Source: Trichomonas vaginalis G3
Taxonomy: Eukaryota > Parabasalia > Trichomonadida > Trichomonadidae
Direction: 5' to 3'
Assembly: GCF_026262505.1 (NCBI RefSeq)
Contig: NC_067206.1
Location: 28,659,896 to 28,723,895, forward strand
DNA: 64,000 nucleotides
A program made the translations under genes and the position numbers. The notes under the pieces were generated by a model that was not told where the DNA came from, searched no databases, and saw only the letters and a program-made list of their open reading frames with translations. How positions within the stretch are numbered: the stretch's first letter is position 1; the number at the start of each line of letters is the position of its first letter. Below, piece after piece: positions 31,671-43,400 of this stretch.

Positions 31671-32329
31671 TTTCGAAGTCAAATTTAAAATTAATTTTTT
31701 CTTTTGGATGTGAAATAATCATCTACCCCCATACAATTACCATATATATTAACAAATACATTCTTCATCAATTCACTATTTATTCATGAGAATGGAATTC
31801 CTTACATTTACTGTATATGTTGCTATTTTGAAGCTCGAAATTGGATAAATTTGACTATGGTAAATCTATGTGATATCCACATAGTTTATAGAAATAGAAA
31901 TATATTTGAAGGATCATTTTCATCTGGAAAAGTGACAAAATTTGTCACTTTCCTCAGAAGACAATGATAATTTTTTATTTTCATGGTCATCCTAAAAAGA
32001 TAAATTAATGAGATTGCGTTGCAATGATGTCTACTTGAATTGAAATGCATCTATTAGGAAATTTTGGTGAAAATAAAATGAAGAGTTTTAGTTAATGACT
32101 TCGCTAACAAAATTTGGCTCGAAATTCTCAAAAAATGAAACAATCTGAAGTTAGAAATATAATGATATCATGCACAGGGAGTTATTGTTGTATTCATCAA
32201 AATGAGAGGCTCCCAAATTAATAGAAATAGAGTTATAGTTCAATAATTCAGATGCTTGACAGAAATGATAATGCCCCCCAATATATTTTCATATAAATAT
32301 TATAAAATTTTACAAACAAACAAAATATA
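31671..32329. other. Spacer with a short palindrome at about 31927-31955
   Basis: About 660 AT-rich bases. AAAGTGACAAA followed by TTTGTCACTTT forms a hairpin. It resembles joined ends of the MITE at 8050-8701 (GTGACA..AAATTTGTC), but the match is short. Confidence 0.4.
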
Positions 32330-34786
32330 TTATATTACTAGAGGGATATTCATTGATGATTCACTCGAAACTTCTTTCTTTCGCCAGCTAAACTTAAATT
32401 TCTTTGTTTTCCTTTTTTCTTTCTCTTTATTTTTCTCTTTCTCTTTTTCTGGTTTTCGTGTATCAGTAAAAATGATACTGATTTCGTTTCGTTGGATGTT
32501 TTCGTATTCAGTGAGATACAAGTTGATGTAAAGACCTTTAATAACTAAAGCAGTGAGAGTCAAGAGCATTGTCATAATCAAAAGCATGTTCCAGATTGGG
32601 AAACTAGAAGGAGGTGGTGAATAACGTCCTTCATGAGGTTCAATAAAAATATCTAATGTGATTGATTTGAAATAGTTCATATTTCGATTGTCTGACGATG
32701 CTGAGAGCTGAAAAATGAACTTTTTGCTGTCTGGAACAACAGAACTCCACTTGAAGTAACCGACATTTCGAGAAAATGTTCGATTCAGAACAACAAGAGA
32801 GTCATAGTTAATAATGGAAGCAGTCAATGATGCGGAGTATCCATCATCAATTGTATCATTGAAATCAAGTGAGTATTTAACAAGGATACATCGATGATTG
32901 GCTGAAATAGTTTTGTTATCAATAATGAGTGAAAGAGGACTATCAATATCGAAATTGCAATTTCCATCTTCTTTCGCTTCGAATGAGATAATTCCTGGTT
33001 TATCGTCAAATGCATTGATATATTCTATAGGAAGAAATGATGAGAAATGGAAATCTGGATCAAGAGATTCAACAACAAAATTCATTGGAAGTCCTGTTCT
33101 GTAGACTGATGGAACATAATCAAGATGGATTTCTTTGTTGTCTACAAAATCACATTGGACTTTAGTTCGTGAGATATTTTGTGTTCCTTGTAAATAACAC
33201 AGGATATGTGATGATTCATTGATGTTTCTCGTTGATGTGAATGTAGTTTTCCATGGATGTGTAGCATTCATAACTGATTTTGTCTCAGAGAAAACAAATG
33301 ATGAGGAATTAAATGGTTGGTATGGATTAGGACCATTTGTTTTCTGTCGTGGAGAATGTTGTGGTCTGTTACTTGTGTAATATATTTGTAATGCAACATG
33401 TAACAAAACACCTTTGTGTGAATCATCAACACTACGGAATTCAACTGTCCAGTTTCCATTCAATTTTTCGCCAAGAAACATGTATGATGGCAGTGTGACA
33501 TTTGTGATGTTCAAATATCTCGATCCATATGTTAAGAGCTTCATTTCGCACTTTGTACCACTAGGAGAGATGAGGTGTGGTACCAAGGAACCGAATGCAA
33601 GTTTGACACCTGAAATCTGGAGATTTACAAATAGAACGGTATCGTTTTCGGAAGCGTTGATTGGAATTCGGAATGATTCTGTTTCGTTGCCAAGAATATG
33701 GTTAATATTGGATAACATGCCTGTCTTTTTGGTGAATCCACCTAATGATGTCCAGTTTCTGGCAAGTTCGACTGACTTATTAAGATTTAATCTGCCAAAG
33801 CCGACTTTTCGATTGAACCAGAGGCCAAAACTGTTCTTGGACCATAGAGGTGATTCTGGACAGACTTTGTCTGCTGTCATAGCTGTAATAAAGAATAAAT
33901 CTGTAAGGTTGAGATTAGGATTTGCTTCTTTGAGAATTGCAAGACCACCAGCGAATATAGCTGCACTTGCATTAGGAGATGTGAAGTTTTCGATGCATTC
34001 TGTTGGGTTCTTTGCGTCTGCGCCTGAAATTGGAGCAATTCCGGCAACAGGAGCAGCCATGAAAATGCCAGTGCCCTCTGCAGCATGGTTTAATGGCATG
34101 CCGCGGTTAGTAACACCTGCAATTGTGAAAATTAGTGGCCAACCAGCGGGTGGAGCGAAAATTACGTCAGTAGCTGATTCTGTAGGTATAGGAACAACGA
34201 TAATCTTTGGGTTTGATGAATGGTAAAGGCATTTCGAAGCAATGCTAACATGAAACTCCGTTGGCTGGAAATATTTACAATTTCTTCCAGAACATGCTGC
34301 ATTTTGATATGTAAGGATTGAGATATCCCATTTGTCAGATCTGTAACAGATTAAATATGTCAAATCTTCTGTGTGGTCTGAGTTATCGAAAAAATAATAT
34401 GAGCCAACTTTTGCTCCTGGAGCGATTCCTCTTGAATTGCAATAATCGTATTTACCTGCAGCTAAAAGTAATGACGATTCTGAGATATTGTCTAACAATA
34501 CTGATTTTGGAGGACGTTCGATATGTGAACCATCAAATCCATTGATAAATTCATTATCTAGTATCCTACCTTTGTATGCTTCATGATGCATATGTGCTCC
34601 ATCTCCCATAGCAACGATTCTGATACCATTTCCTGTTAAATTGTAGATATTGTCTGATTCACTCCATGAAATATCTTCTCCAGCGATACCAGAATATTTT
34701 GAGCCATCATTATAAAGCCACCAGGGCTCAATGAGACAGAGAATTGAGAGGAAAATCAAAGCGAAAAAAACGATATATTGGCACTT
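32330..34786 (-). CDS. Subtilisin/kexin-like membrane pseudoprotease with P domain
   Basis: The layout is that of a proprotein convertase: a hydrophobic signal-like start (YIVFFALIFLSILCLI), an S8-like domain (about residues 20-340), a P/Homo B-like domain with LNGNWTVEFRSVDDSHKG, further beta regions, a membrane helix (NMLLIMTMLLTLTALVIKGL) and a Lys/Glu-rich cytosolic tail. The catalytic residues look lost. The Asp region reads VAMGDGAHMHHE, the His box HGTxCAG reads SLLLAAG, and the Ser box GTSASAP aligns with SPNASAA. No ATG precedes the signal sequence in frame, so the start codon may be lost too. Inactive S8 relatives could act as binding proteins. Confidence 0.75.
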   Translation of the reverse strand, partial: KCQYIVFFALIFLSILCLIEPWWLYNDGSKYSGIAGEDISWSESDNIYNLTGNGIRIVAMGDGAHMHHEAYKGRILDNEFINGFDGSHIERPPKSVLLDNISESSLLLAAGKYDYCNSRGIAPGAKVGSYYFFDNSDHTEDLTYLICYRSDKWDISILTYQNAACSGRNCKYFQPTEFHVSIASKCLYHSSNPKIIVVPIPTESATDVIFAPPAGWPLIFTIAGVTNRGMPLNHAAEGTGIFMAAPVAGIAPISGADAKNPTECIENFTSPNASAAIFAGGLAILKEANPNLNLTDLFFITAMTADKVCPESPLWSKNSFGLWFNRKVGFGRLNLNKSVELARNWTSLGGFTKKTGMLSNINHILGNETESFRIPINASENDTVLFVNLQISGVKLAFGSLVPHLISPSGTKCEMKLLTYGSRYLNITNVTLPSYMFLGEKLNGNWTVEFRSVDDSHKGVLLHVALQIYYTSNRPQHSPRQKTNGPNPYQPFNSSSFVFSETKSVMNATHPWKTTFTSTRNINESSHILCYLQGTQNISRTKVQCDFVDNKEIHLDYVPSVYRTGLPMNFVVESLDPDFHFSSFLPIEYINAFDDKPGIISFEAKEDGNCNFDIDSPLSLIIDNKTISANHRCILVKYSLDFNDTIDDGYSASLTASIINYDSLVVLNRTFSRNVGYFKWSSVVPDSKKFIFQLSASSDNRNMNYFKSITLDIFIEPHEGRYSPPPSSFPIWNMLLIMTMLLTLTALVIKGLYINLYLTEYENIQRNEISIIFTDTRKPEKEKEKNKEKEKRKTKKFKFSWRKKEVSSESSMNIPLVI

Positions 34787-34978
34787 TTACGGTATCAGAA
34801 TTCAAATGTTCTCAACTGAAATGAGTTTGTATCTTATCGTACACCAAAATTTAGAAATTAAAAAATTGAATGCTAACCTGTCTATTGAAAATAAGTTTTA
34901 GTGTGAAATTTACATGTAAATCATTACTGAATAAAATTGTTTTCGATACAAAAAAAAAAACTGAAGATTTTGTCAATA

Positions 34979-35683
34979 ATGAAACAGCTCAATAAAAGAC
35001 AGAATCTACTCACAGAAAAGGAATTCTTAAACGACTATCTATCAGTCCTTCGTGAAGAGGTTAATGCAAGATATATAAAACTCCATAAGAAGATAAATAA
35101 ACAGTATAACAACCTAAAAAATACTAAGAACGAGGAATTTCAAAACAAATTACGACAGATGAGAAGAAAACACAAAAACGAACTATCACAGTTAAAAAAG
35201 AACTGGGATAGCGATATAGAGAAAATCAATTCGACAATTAATAAAGATCTTAAGACAGAACTTACAACACATCTATTAATATCAAAAGACATAGAAGAGG
35301 AGGATGAAAGTAGCGAATTGTCATTCAATTTAAGCCAAAAAATTTATATACAAAAGAAAAATGCAATAAATCAAGAGTACATGAAGAAGTTCCAAGCATG
35401 TTACGCTAGGCATGTTGAAGAAAATCAAAATCTTTTATCAGATTTCAAAGCAGACTTATTATTAAAGAGATCGCAATACAATGCTGCCATTACATCAATC
35501 CTTGAGCAAAGGAAACGTGATATATCTGATGCTCAAATCAGGTTTGTCGAAGTCGTTTCAGAATCAGATTTTGATGCGGAAACAAAAATAAATCTCATTG
35601 AAGCATATACAAATCTTAGAGATCAAATAGAAGAAGCTGTTACAAAGGATAGAACTTCTATTACTTATTCATTTGGCTTCTAA
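34979..35683 (+). CDS. Coiled-coil protein, about 234 residues
   Basis: I prefer the ATG at 34979 (MKQLNKRQNLLTEKEFLNDY) over open codons further upstream, because it directly follows an A-rich leader. The protein is nearly all helix and coiled coil, rich in Lys, Glu, Asn and Gln, with an acidic patch (DIEEEDESSELSF). No motif or membrane segment. The function is unknown and probably structural. It lies head to head with the subtilisin-like gene, about 190 bases apart, so they may share a promoter region. Confidence 0.7.
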   Translation: MKQLNKRQNLLTEKEFLNDYLSVLREEVNARYIKLHKKINKQYNNLKNTKNEEFQNKLRQMRRKHKNELSQLKKNWDSDIEKINSTINKDLKTELTTHLLISKDIEEEDESSELSFNLSQKIYIQKKNAINQEYMKKFQACYARHVEENQNLLSDFKADLLLKRSQYNAAITSILEQRKRDISDAQIRFVEVVSESDFDAETKINLIEAYTNLRDQIEEAVTKDRTSITYSFGF

Positions 35684-35805
35684 TTTCAAAAAATATATTT
35701 TATATAATCTTTTCAATTGTTTTTATATTGTTATCCAAAAAAAGGAGAGGAAAATGTTAGGAAATTATTGTTTTGTTATTTTTATTTTTTTGATTATAAG
35801 AAAAA

Positions 35806-36972
35806 TTACAATTCATCCATTGCTTTTGACTTATCATCATTTTCTGGATCTTTAATATCAAAGAAAGCTGCATCATTCATGAATTCAGCATTTGGAATTT
35901 CACCACATTTTGTGATTAAAATGATAGCTCCTGTAACAGCTCCACAAACAAGACCAACGCCAAGAGTAATCAAGCCACCAACAAGAATCTAAACGCCTTT
36001 TTGCTTTTTGATGTAAGCAGAGATTAATCCAACGAAAATGGCAATCCAGGCGCTAATTCCGTTAACTCCTGAGACTGAAAGTAAATCCGCTGCTCCAATT
36101 TTATACTCAATAAATTTGCTAAACGGTGTCATCAAAAATGTATTGGCAAGACCGCAAATTGCGCCAACAAGAAGTGCACCCCAAGGACCAACAATGAGTA
36201 CAGAGCAACCAATACCAATGCATCCTACAAAAATACTGTTTGCAAAACGATAAATATCTATCTTCTTCTGAACAAAGTGCTCAAATACGAGAGAAACAAT
36301 TGAAGATCCACAAACAGCCATTACTACAGCTGTTGAGGCCTTTGAAGATGCGACGCCTGTTATTGTAAGATAAATTGTTGTGTACTTTTGCCAAAGGAAT
36401 GCAATGATTAATGTTGCAAAAAGAACCCAGTGGTGGCTATCAACGGCATTTTCAAATGTTGTGCCGACAATACGCTTTTCTCTGACAACAATTGCTGTAC
36501 CGAGTCCGAAAGATGCAGCAAAAAGGTGAACTTCGATAGCATGGCCTGTGTCAATGACATTTTTGATGACATCTCCTTCAATTACTAACCAATGGACTAA
36601 AGTGTAAGTAGCAGCAAAAAGAATTCCGTAAAGGATGTAATGGAAGAGCTTGACAACGCCATTGAAGCATCCGAGGGAGATGATGCATGAGAGTGCGCAA
36701 AGTGTCGCATCTGCAAAAGTAATTGCATTCTGTCCTTCTTTAAAAGCAACGCTGAATAACAAGTAACGGAACACAAAAGAAGAAAATGTTGTGAGAATTG
36801 CATTGATAGTAAGTGATAGAGAAAACTTTTTGAAATAAAAATTGATCAAACTAAACATAACGATGATAATCCAAACACAATTTGTGCTACTTGCAATGAT
36901 TTGTTCTGAAGTTGAGTCTAATGTGCTAGAAGCAGCTCTACAGCTATTTAATAGAAAATAGAACAATAGCAT
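35806..36972 (-). pseudogene. Rh-type ammonium transporter homologue with an in-frame TAG
   Basis: From the ATG at 36972 the product has about 327 residues and nine to ten membrane helices. DTGHAIEVHLFAASFGLG matches the Rh signature around the first pore His. GPWGALLVGAICGLANTF matches the Rh block before the last helices. The second pore His motif (GVHG) reads GVNG, so one of the twin histidines that line the ammonia channel is Asn. A TAG follows at 35989, yet the same frame continues for 60 codons with the expected last helix (ILVGGLITLGVGLVCGAVTG) and acidic tail ending at 35806. This is a nonsense mutation or read-through. Transport is doubtful. Confidence 0.75.
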
Positions 36973-37516
36973 TCTCTCCTAACTATTTTTTGCTTTCTAA
37001 AACTGAAGAAAACAGTTTTGAATTCAATCATGTCACAAAGAAGAAGATATAGTCATTTTCAATAGAGCAATATATCGATAAATTATCAAAGAGGAATATT
37101 TCGATTCAATTTTCTTTCAATGATTTTTTGAATACTTTTTCGGTCAGAAGTTTTGGTCAAATTTTCAATTCAAACGGCAAACATGATTATTTATAGTTTG
37201 TAATTTTTGTTTAATTTTGAAGCCTAATGAGTTACATATCAATTCGCTTTCTGACATTTACTTGTTATCAACAAACATATGAAAGGTTTTAAAATTAAAA
37301 AATAATCATATCTTGTTCCCTTTGTTAATTTTTCAAACTTCCTATAAAAAAAACAGTTATTGCTCTCAAAGGACTTTCGTCGATAATACAAGAATCAAAG
37401 CTGATATGTGGTGAATCTGCGATTTCAGGTTACATTAGAATTGAAAAATGAAAAACGAATTATCAATGTAAAAATAAAACAGTCTATTTTTATTATAATC
37501 AACAATATAGGAAAAA
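36973..37516. other. Spacer
   Basis: About 540 AT-rich bases, no supported gene or strong structure. Confidence 0.45.
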
Positions 37517-38779
37517 TTACTTCTTTTTGGATAGGAAATCAGCAATAACAGCTGCAGATTTTGTTGAATCAAAATTGCAAGCAAGATTAAAGGCCGTCCT
37601 ATGGCTGTCATCTTCCTTACTGACATCTGCTCCAAGATCTAGTAGTAACTTAACTGATAATGGCTTATCAAATCTAGCAGCGATCATCAAAGGAGTACTT
37701 CCATCTAAATCCCTTAATTCTGTATCAGCTCCATGTTCAACGAGTTTCTTTATTAATTCTAAAGATGAATCATATGATGCTATCATCAAACATGATATCC
37801 CATTTTTGGTCATTGTGTTGCAATCGCAATTCTTTGATATCAAGTAATCGAACATTTCATTGTTGTCATAAGAAACTGCAGCAAATACTGGAGTTTCTCC
37901 TGAAGCATTTCTACAATTCACATCAGCACCTTTATCAAGTAAGTACGCGCATAATGGTATTAAGCAGCTTTGTGCAGCAGAATACAAAGCAGAAATACCT
38001 TTATGATCTAATTCATTCGCATCACAAACTTCTGACAATTTTTGGTAAAACATACTTAAATTATAACCGCATAAGCAGCTATGCCATGAATAACTCATTC
38101 CATACTTGGACATCATGTATTCAGCTAATTCATTGTTATGTGAGAAGACTGCATTGTCCATGCAGATCTGTGTCACAGTGAATTTTTGTTCCAAAATGTT
38201 TATGATTTCAAAATTGTTTCCAATGAATGAAAGTTCCATGGTCGTTAATGTTGGAGTATGACCATTCATATAAAGATACTTGAAGCAATGGATGGAGCCA
38301 TATTGAGCACATAAATCGATAAGTTTTTCAGCATCTTTTGGCTTTTTTTCGATCAAATCAACAAGCAAACCAATGTCATCATGAAGAGTAGCATATTTCA
38401 TAGTGTTTTTGGGATAAATAGATAGAATTTCATCTTCATCTTTGCCAAAGAATATAAATGGAATAGGGAGTTGAAGATCATATCTTTGAATCAATATCGA
38501 TTTGAAGCTGTCAGATACAAAAAGAAAGTCTGGAGTGATTTTTGGAGGTTTGTCTTGGAAATATCTGTGGAAGAGATCAAAAATAATGGGTAAAAATTTT
38601 GGACGCTCGTTACTAATACAATCAAGTATTTGCAACAAGGCTCTATCGGAAATTAAATTTAATGATTTCATTGATTCGATCTCTTTAAGGATATCGTTGA
38701 TATCAATTTCATCAATGATCCATAAATGTTCTATAAGTGAGTAAATGGGAAGATGCTCTTCAGGTACAAAATCATCCAT
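37517..38779 (-). CDS. DUF3447-type ankyrin-repeat protein
   Basis: The product is 420 residues from the ATG at 38779. Residues 1-145 are the helical N-terminal region of the family. Residues 150-240 are the DUF3447-like part (DLCAQYGSIHCFKYLYMNGH, then NFEIINILEQKF), followed by about five canonical ankyrin repeats (KGISALYSAAQSCLIPLCAY; SGETPVFAAVSYDNNEMFDY; NGISCLMIASYDSSLELIKK; DGSTPLMIAARFDKPLSVKL). Ankyrin repeats bind proteins, but the partner is unknown. This is one of the largest gene families in trichomonads. The gene reads cleanly and is the intact counterpart to the decayed relative at 17877-19330. Confidence 0.88.
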   Translation of the reverse strand: MDDFVPEEHLPIYSLIEHLWIIDEIDINDILKEIESMKSLNLISDRALLQILDCISNERPKFLPIIFDLFHRYFQDKPPKITPDFLFVSDSFKSILIQRYDLQLPIPFIFFGKDEDEILSIYPKNTMKYATLHDDIGLLVDLIEKKPKDAEKLIDLCAQYGSIHCFKYLYMNGHTPTLTTMELSFIGNNFEIINILEQKFTVTQICMDNAVFSHNNELAEYMMSKYGMSYSWHSCLCGYNLSMFYQKLSEVCDANELDHKGISALYSAAQSCLIPLCAYLLDKGADVNCRNASGETPVFAAVSYDNNEMFDYLISKNCDCNTMTKNGISCLMIASYDSSLELIKKLVEHGADTELRDLDGSTPLMIAARFDKPLSVKLLLDLGADVSKEDDSHRTAFNLACNFDSTKSAAVIADFLSKKK

Positions 38780-39538
38780 AATAAAAACAAATTGTCACTT
38801 TTCTAAATTTAGGCTTCTTCCATTCCTATCTATTAAGAACTACTATGGGTTAGATTTTTCAATACTTGAGACTATAGTGATTAATATTATGTTTGCAAAA
38901 TATGTAACATATAATTTTCGAGGATTTTTTCTTTGATTTTTAGGAGCAAATATTACGATTTCTTATTATTTAGTTATCTATGATGTGTTAATGGTGAGTT
39001 TGTATCAGAATAAAGAAACGCTGAGAAGGTTTTCCTCGATGAGATCTCAGATGTAAAATTTTATCATTCTGCGTTTCCGATTCTAAGTTATCATATCCTA
39101 GCCATACTAGAATTTATATCAAAACATAGTTAAGAAAGAAATTATTATCTATTATCACGATCTTATTTTATTTCATGAATAAAATAATTGTAATCTCTGT
39201 GAGAACCAGTAAAATACTAAATTTAATGAAGGAAATCAAGTAGTCTGAGCTAAATAACATAGTTACAAAATTATGAATGTGAATTCGAATAATAGAATAC
39301 CAAGTAGAGGAGAATTTGTGATTACTAGATGAAACATGTGTAAAGCCCACAGGTAGCAGAAAATTGGTCTTGAAAAGCTAATTACGGAATTGGAAAACTA
39401 ATACAATACACTCAATGATTTGGCATTATATACTATGTAAAGAAATAAATATGATTTCCATTCGGGATCAATGAATTTTTTTACTTTCAGAAATGAAAGC
39501 GAAATTGTCTTTTGAAAAAATCGATTTGAACTTTATAA

Positions 39539-39540
<2 letters not shown>
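38780..39540. other. AT-rich spacer before the second Maverick
   Basis: About 760 bases without a supported gene. It ends abruptly at the poly(A) tract that opens the second element's terminal region. Confidence 0.45.
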
Positions 39541-39592
<52 letters not shown>

Positions 39593-39740
39593 TAGTGGGG
39601 CTTCCAGGCACTTCGTGCCTTCTAGCCCTGAAGTTGATGAGTATAATGAAGTTTTTTTTTTTTTCTTGGGATGGCCTTCCGGGCACTTTGTGCCCTCTAG
39701 CCCATAAGAAATTTTGCCCAAGACCCAAGAGGAGGACCGA
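39541..39740. repeat. Poly(A) tract and paired hairpins at the edge of element 2
   Basis: A run of about 50 A at 39541-39590 is followed by two similar hairpins (GGCAC-TTC-GTGCC near 39608 and GGGCAC-TTT-GTGCCC near 39680) with the shared context CTTCC and TCTAGCCC. An outer inverted pair (TCTTGGG with CCCAAGA) encloses the second. It may be the element's terminus or a small fold-back element. Confidence 0.6.
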
Positions 39741-39795
39741 ACCCCAGCCGGTGACACTTTTTGTGTCGCTTTTTCACAAATTATATATGTTTTCA

Positions 39796-40244
39796 TGTTT
39801 TGTCAAGACTTCTTCGTAAATGTTTTGTCAAGACTTCTTCGTAAATGTTTTGTCAAGACTTCTTCGTAAATGTTTTGTCAAGACTTCTTCGTAAATGTTT
39901 TGTCAAGACTTCTTCGTAAATGTTTTGTCAAGATTTCTTCGTAAATGTTTTGTCATGATTTCATCGTAAATGTTTTGTCATGACTTCTTCGTAAATGTTT
40001 TGTCAAGATTTCTTCGTAAATGTTTTGTCAAGATTTCTTCGTAAATGTTTTGTCAAGACTTCTTCGTAAATGTTTTGTCAAGATTTCTTCGTAAATGTTT
40101 TGTCATGATTTCATCGTAAATGTTTTGTCATGACTTCTTCGTAAATGTTTTGTCAAGATTTCTTCGTAAATGTTTTGTCAAGATTTCTTCGTAAATGTTT
40201 TGTCAAGATTTCTTCGTAAATGTTTTGTCAAGATTTCTTCGTAA
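39796..40244. repeat. 25-bp tandem array, 18 copies
   Basis: The unit TGTTTTGTCAAGACTTCTTC plus GTAAA is repeated 18 times with variants at few positions (AAGACT, AAGATT, ATGATT). A short piece of the same repeat recurs at about 52900-52935, inside the element. It could be a replication, recombination or packaging feature. Confidence 0.9.
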
Positions 40245-40281
40245 TGAGTGTAAATGACCCAAAAATAATGTTTAGGGTAGA

Positions 40282-40297
40282 AGGTTAGATCTAACCT
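40282..40297. repeat. Palindrome module AGGTTAGATCTAACCT (copy 1 of 8)
   Basis: A 16-bp perfect palindrome flanked by GGGTAGA and TCTACCC. Other copies are at 52843, 52972, 53149, 54217, 54313, 55152 and 55411. Variants with AGGTGA..TCACCT occur at 55311 and, in element 1, at 1579. All are intergenic. Confidence 0.85.
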
Positions 40298-40470
40298 CTT
40301 TTCTAACCTCTTTTCTACCCTCTTGAATTTGTCATGATTTCTTCGTCATAGGCACGGAGATAGGACGGTTATTTTACAAAACCGACAACACTTTGACCGA
40401 GTAGTTTTTTGAGCTGAACAAATAGTGTCATATAAACATCTGTCAAAAACCGTTTTTTACTTCACTTAAA

Positions 40471-43400
40471 ATGCCACGTAAGCTACGTAAGAATATACGT
40501 AAGAGGAAGGGAGCATTGAAACATCCAATAGTAAAACTAACACCACAACAACAGTTGCAACAACAAATTATGAATGACCCCACTATGCTGCAACAAATGT
40601 CAAGCAACCCTATGCTTTTAAACCGAGTTATTGGTGCACAGAGTGGAGGTTTAAGAGCGGCACTTTTAGCGAAAATGGCAGGCTATGGTGGAGCTGCAGA
40701 CGGAACAGCTTATAACCCTCAAAGTCAAATGAATTTGAGTTCACTCAAAAATCAAATAACAGATGTCAAAAAGTCAAACATAGACATACAGAAACAAATA
40801 AGTGAAAACGAAAAGAAACTAGAATATGACAGACACACAAAGAAACTAAATGAGTTAAACGTAGAGAAAAAGAAGAAAGAAGAACAACTGAAAGAACTAA
40901 GTACAGAGGAATATGCAAAAAAAGTGTCAGAAAAAGCAGCAGAAGTAGCAAAAATGGAACAAGATGTTATAAATTTGAAAAACCATACTACTCAATATAA
41001 AGTACTGAAAGATGAAGAAATAAAACAAAAAGCCCTGAAGACATATATGGATAGCGATGAGTATAAAAAAGAAGTTGAAGCAAATGTAAAGGCAGAAAAA
41101 CTTTTACAGTTGCAAAACCAAACCGTACAGTATGAAAACTTAGCACAAGAAAGTAAAAATAACGACGCAGCCATGCAAAAGGCAATGAAAAGCGCAGAAT
41201 ATATAAAAGCTAATAATGACTGGTTAGATGCCCAAGCCAACGCTAAAGCAGCCCAACTTATAGGGTCAATAAGGACAAAAATACAAGCGGATGAAGACAG
41301 TTCAAATGAAGCTTTAATGAATGCTGACTTTAAGAACGCCTTCGAAGCTCTTCATAGTAAGGTGAAACTAGTGAACGACTTCTCATCTGGAAAGAAACTG
41401 AAGTCTGAAGGTTTCGACAACGAGTTAAGAGAAGTAGCACAAAATATGACGAAAATAACAGATGCAGCAACGAGACAGGCAGTTCAAAGTGCCTATGACG
41501 CCGTTAGAGCAACTGTTGTGGAAAGTCAAGAAAAAGAGTTACAACAGACCAAAACAGACCTAGTAAATGCTTTCTTAAAAACGAAAAGTCAGGTAGGACA
41601 TTATGCTGCAGATGGAACATATGTGCCAGCTGGTGGAACTTATATACCACCAAACCCTCCAAGAGAAGCACCTGCACCAGGACTACCTAAAACATTTACA
41701 TCGTCACATGGACACAGACACAGGCATGCACCAAAACCAACACAACAACCAACACAACAACCAACAGTTCAAAACACTGCACCACAACCAACAGTTCAAA
41801 ACACTGCACCACAACCAACAGTTCAAAATCCAGCACAACAACCAACAGTTCAAAACCCTGCACAACAACAACCACAAACAGAGCAAGGACATAAAAGAAG
41901 TAGAGAACAAGGAAACCAAGAATTCTTAAAAATGCTTAAGGAAAATTATGGTTACCCAGATACTCTTGACTTTAGTGACAGATATAAAGAAGCTATTAGA
42001 AAGTTCAAGGAAGGAAATACTGACCCGAACCTATTTAGCTTTATGGTTCAGCACCAAATGGGATATAATTTCAAACCTGGAAAATACAAGCTCGCTAAGG
42101 GATATGATTTAATAGCATATCATCCAAATGACATGAATGAATTTACTCCTAGATATTTGGTGTCAGAGCTAAATGATAATTCAACTCTCTTCATGAAACG
42201 CGTAAAAAATAGAGACGGAACGAAAGAAGAAAGGTTTATGAGTCCGGATGACTTAGATAGGGAACTTTTTAAAAACGGTCTCGGAATATATGAAATGCCA
42301 GCAGATGAGGTACAAGAAACTCCACAGGAAGAAGTTCAGATACAACCAGACATGGAAGAAATAGTTCAGCAACAACAGCTAGAAGAGCCTGAAGGAAACG
42401 AACAAGTTCCTCCTTTGGAAACTAACTTCACAGAACTAGATGAAGATTTGGAACAGCCGAAAAATCTTGACCCTCAACAAGTGTATGCGGAGAATATGGA
42501 ATCTTTCCAAGAGTCTAAGAAAAATTCGGCTGACATAGTAGAAGAATATCGAAAAATGTTCGCCGACATACAAAAGACTCCAACATCAGATGAAAATATC
42601 CAGCATAGAATGGAAGTACTGAAAGAAAATGTACGCAAATACAACAATCCTTTTTACTTACGAGCATATAACGTTCAATCTTTGGATGAACTCGGTGAAA
42701 ATAAAAGGTTAAATTTCAACAAAACATATAGAAATGAAACATTGTTTAAAGTTCATTCAGAACCTAGCCAATATGGAAACAAACCTACTTTTGTTTCTGC
42801 AGACGATGGAACTACAATGAGATGGGGTCATAAAGCTAATCCGGATAGGTGGTTCATAAACTTACAACCACAATTCCAAGAAGTTGTAGACGCAATGGAA
42901 GTGAATGGTGAACCAGATGTAGCTGGTATTTTCAGCGCGGCTTTAATGCCATTGAAAGATATGAAAGATGCAGATATTTTGGACCAGTATGAAATGAACA
43001 TGGCTGATGGAAATATAACACCTGACGTTCTAGAACATTTATCTCAAAGAACTACACAGAACCATAGAGATGGTATATTTGGTGAAGAGTTTAGAAAGAA
43101 AGTTAGGGAGAGAGAAGGAAGAGAACCTATTGTACATGACCTTGCAAACGAAAGTTTACAAAATGTCATAAAAACTTACTTTGCAGACAATGAACCGAGA
43201 AGGGATGAATATTTAAGAAAACTCAAATGGACAGTACCAAATGAAATGTTAGTATTGAAAAACATGTTCCTTGACAAAATAAAACCAACTACAGAAATAA
43301 ATGACGCAAGACTGAAACATTGGGTAAAAGCTTTCCCATTCACAAAAGATATTGTTGGTAACATGGAAAGAAAACCAGAATGGCTACAAAAACATATATT

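Noticed and set aside
33414-34226. A 270-residue open frame opposite the subtilisin-like gene
   Set aside because: It is a shadow of the real gene on the other strand, which carries recognisable domains.
39493-39819. Open frames with poly-Lys or poly-Phe across the poly(A) tract
   Set aside because: They arise from the homopolymer run and the hairpins.
39796-40244. The 25-bp array as a CRISPR
   Set aside because: Units are directly adjacent with no unique spacers, and the context is a eukaryotic Maverick.
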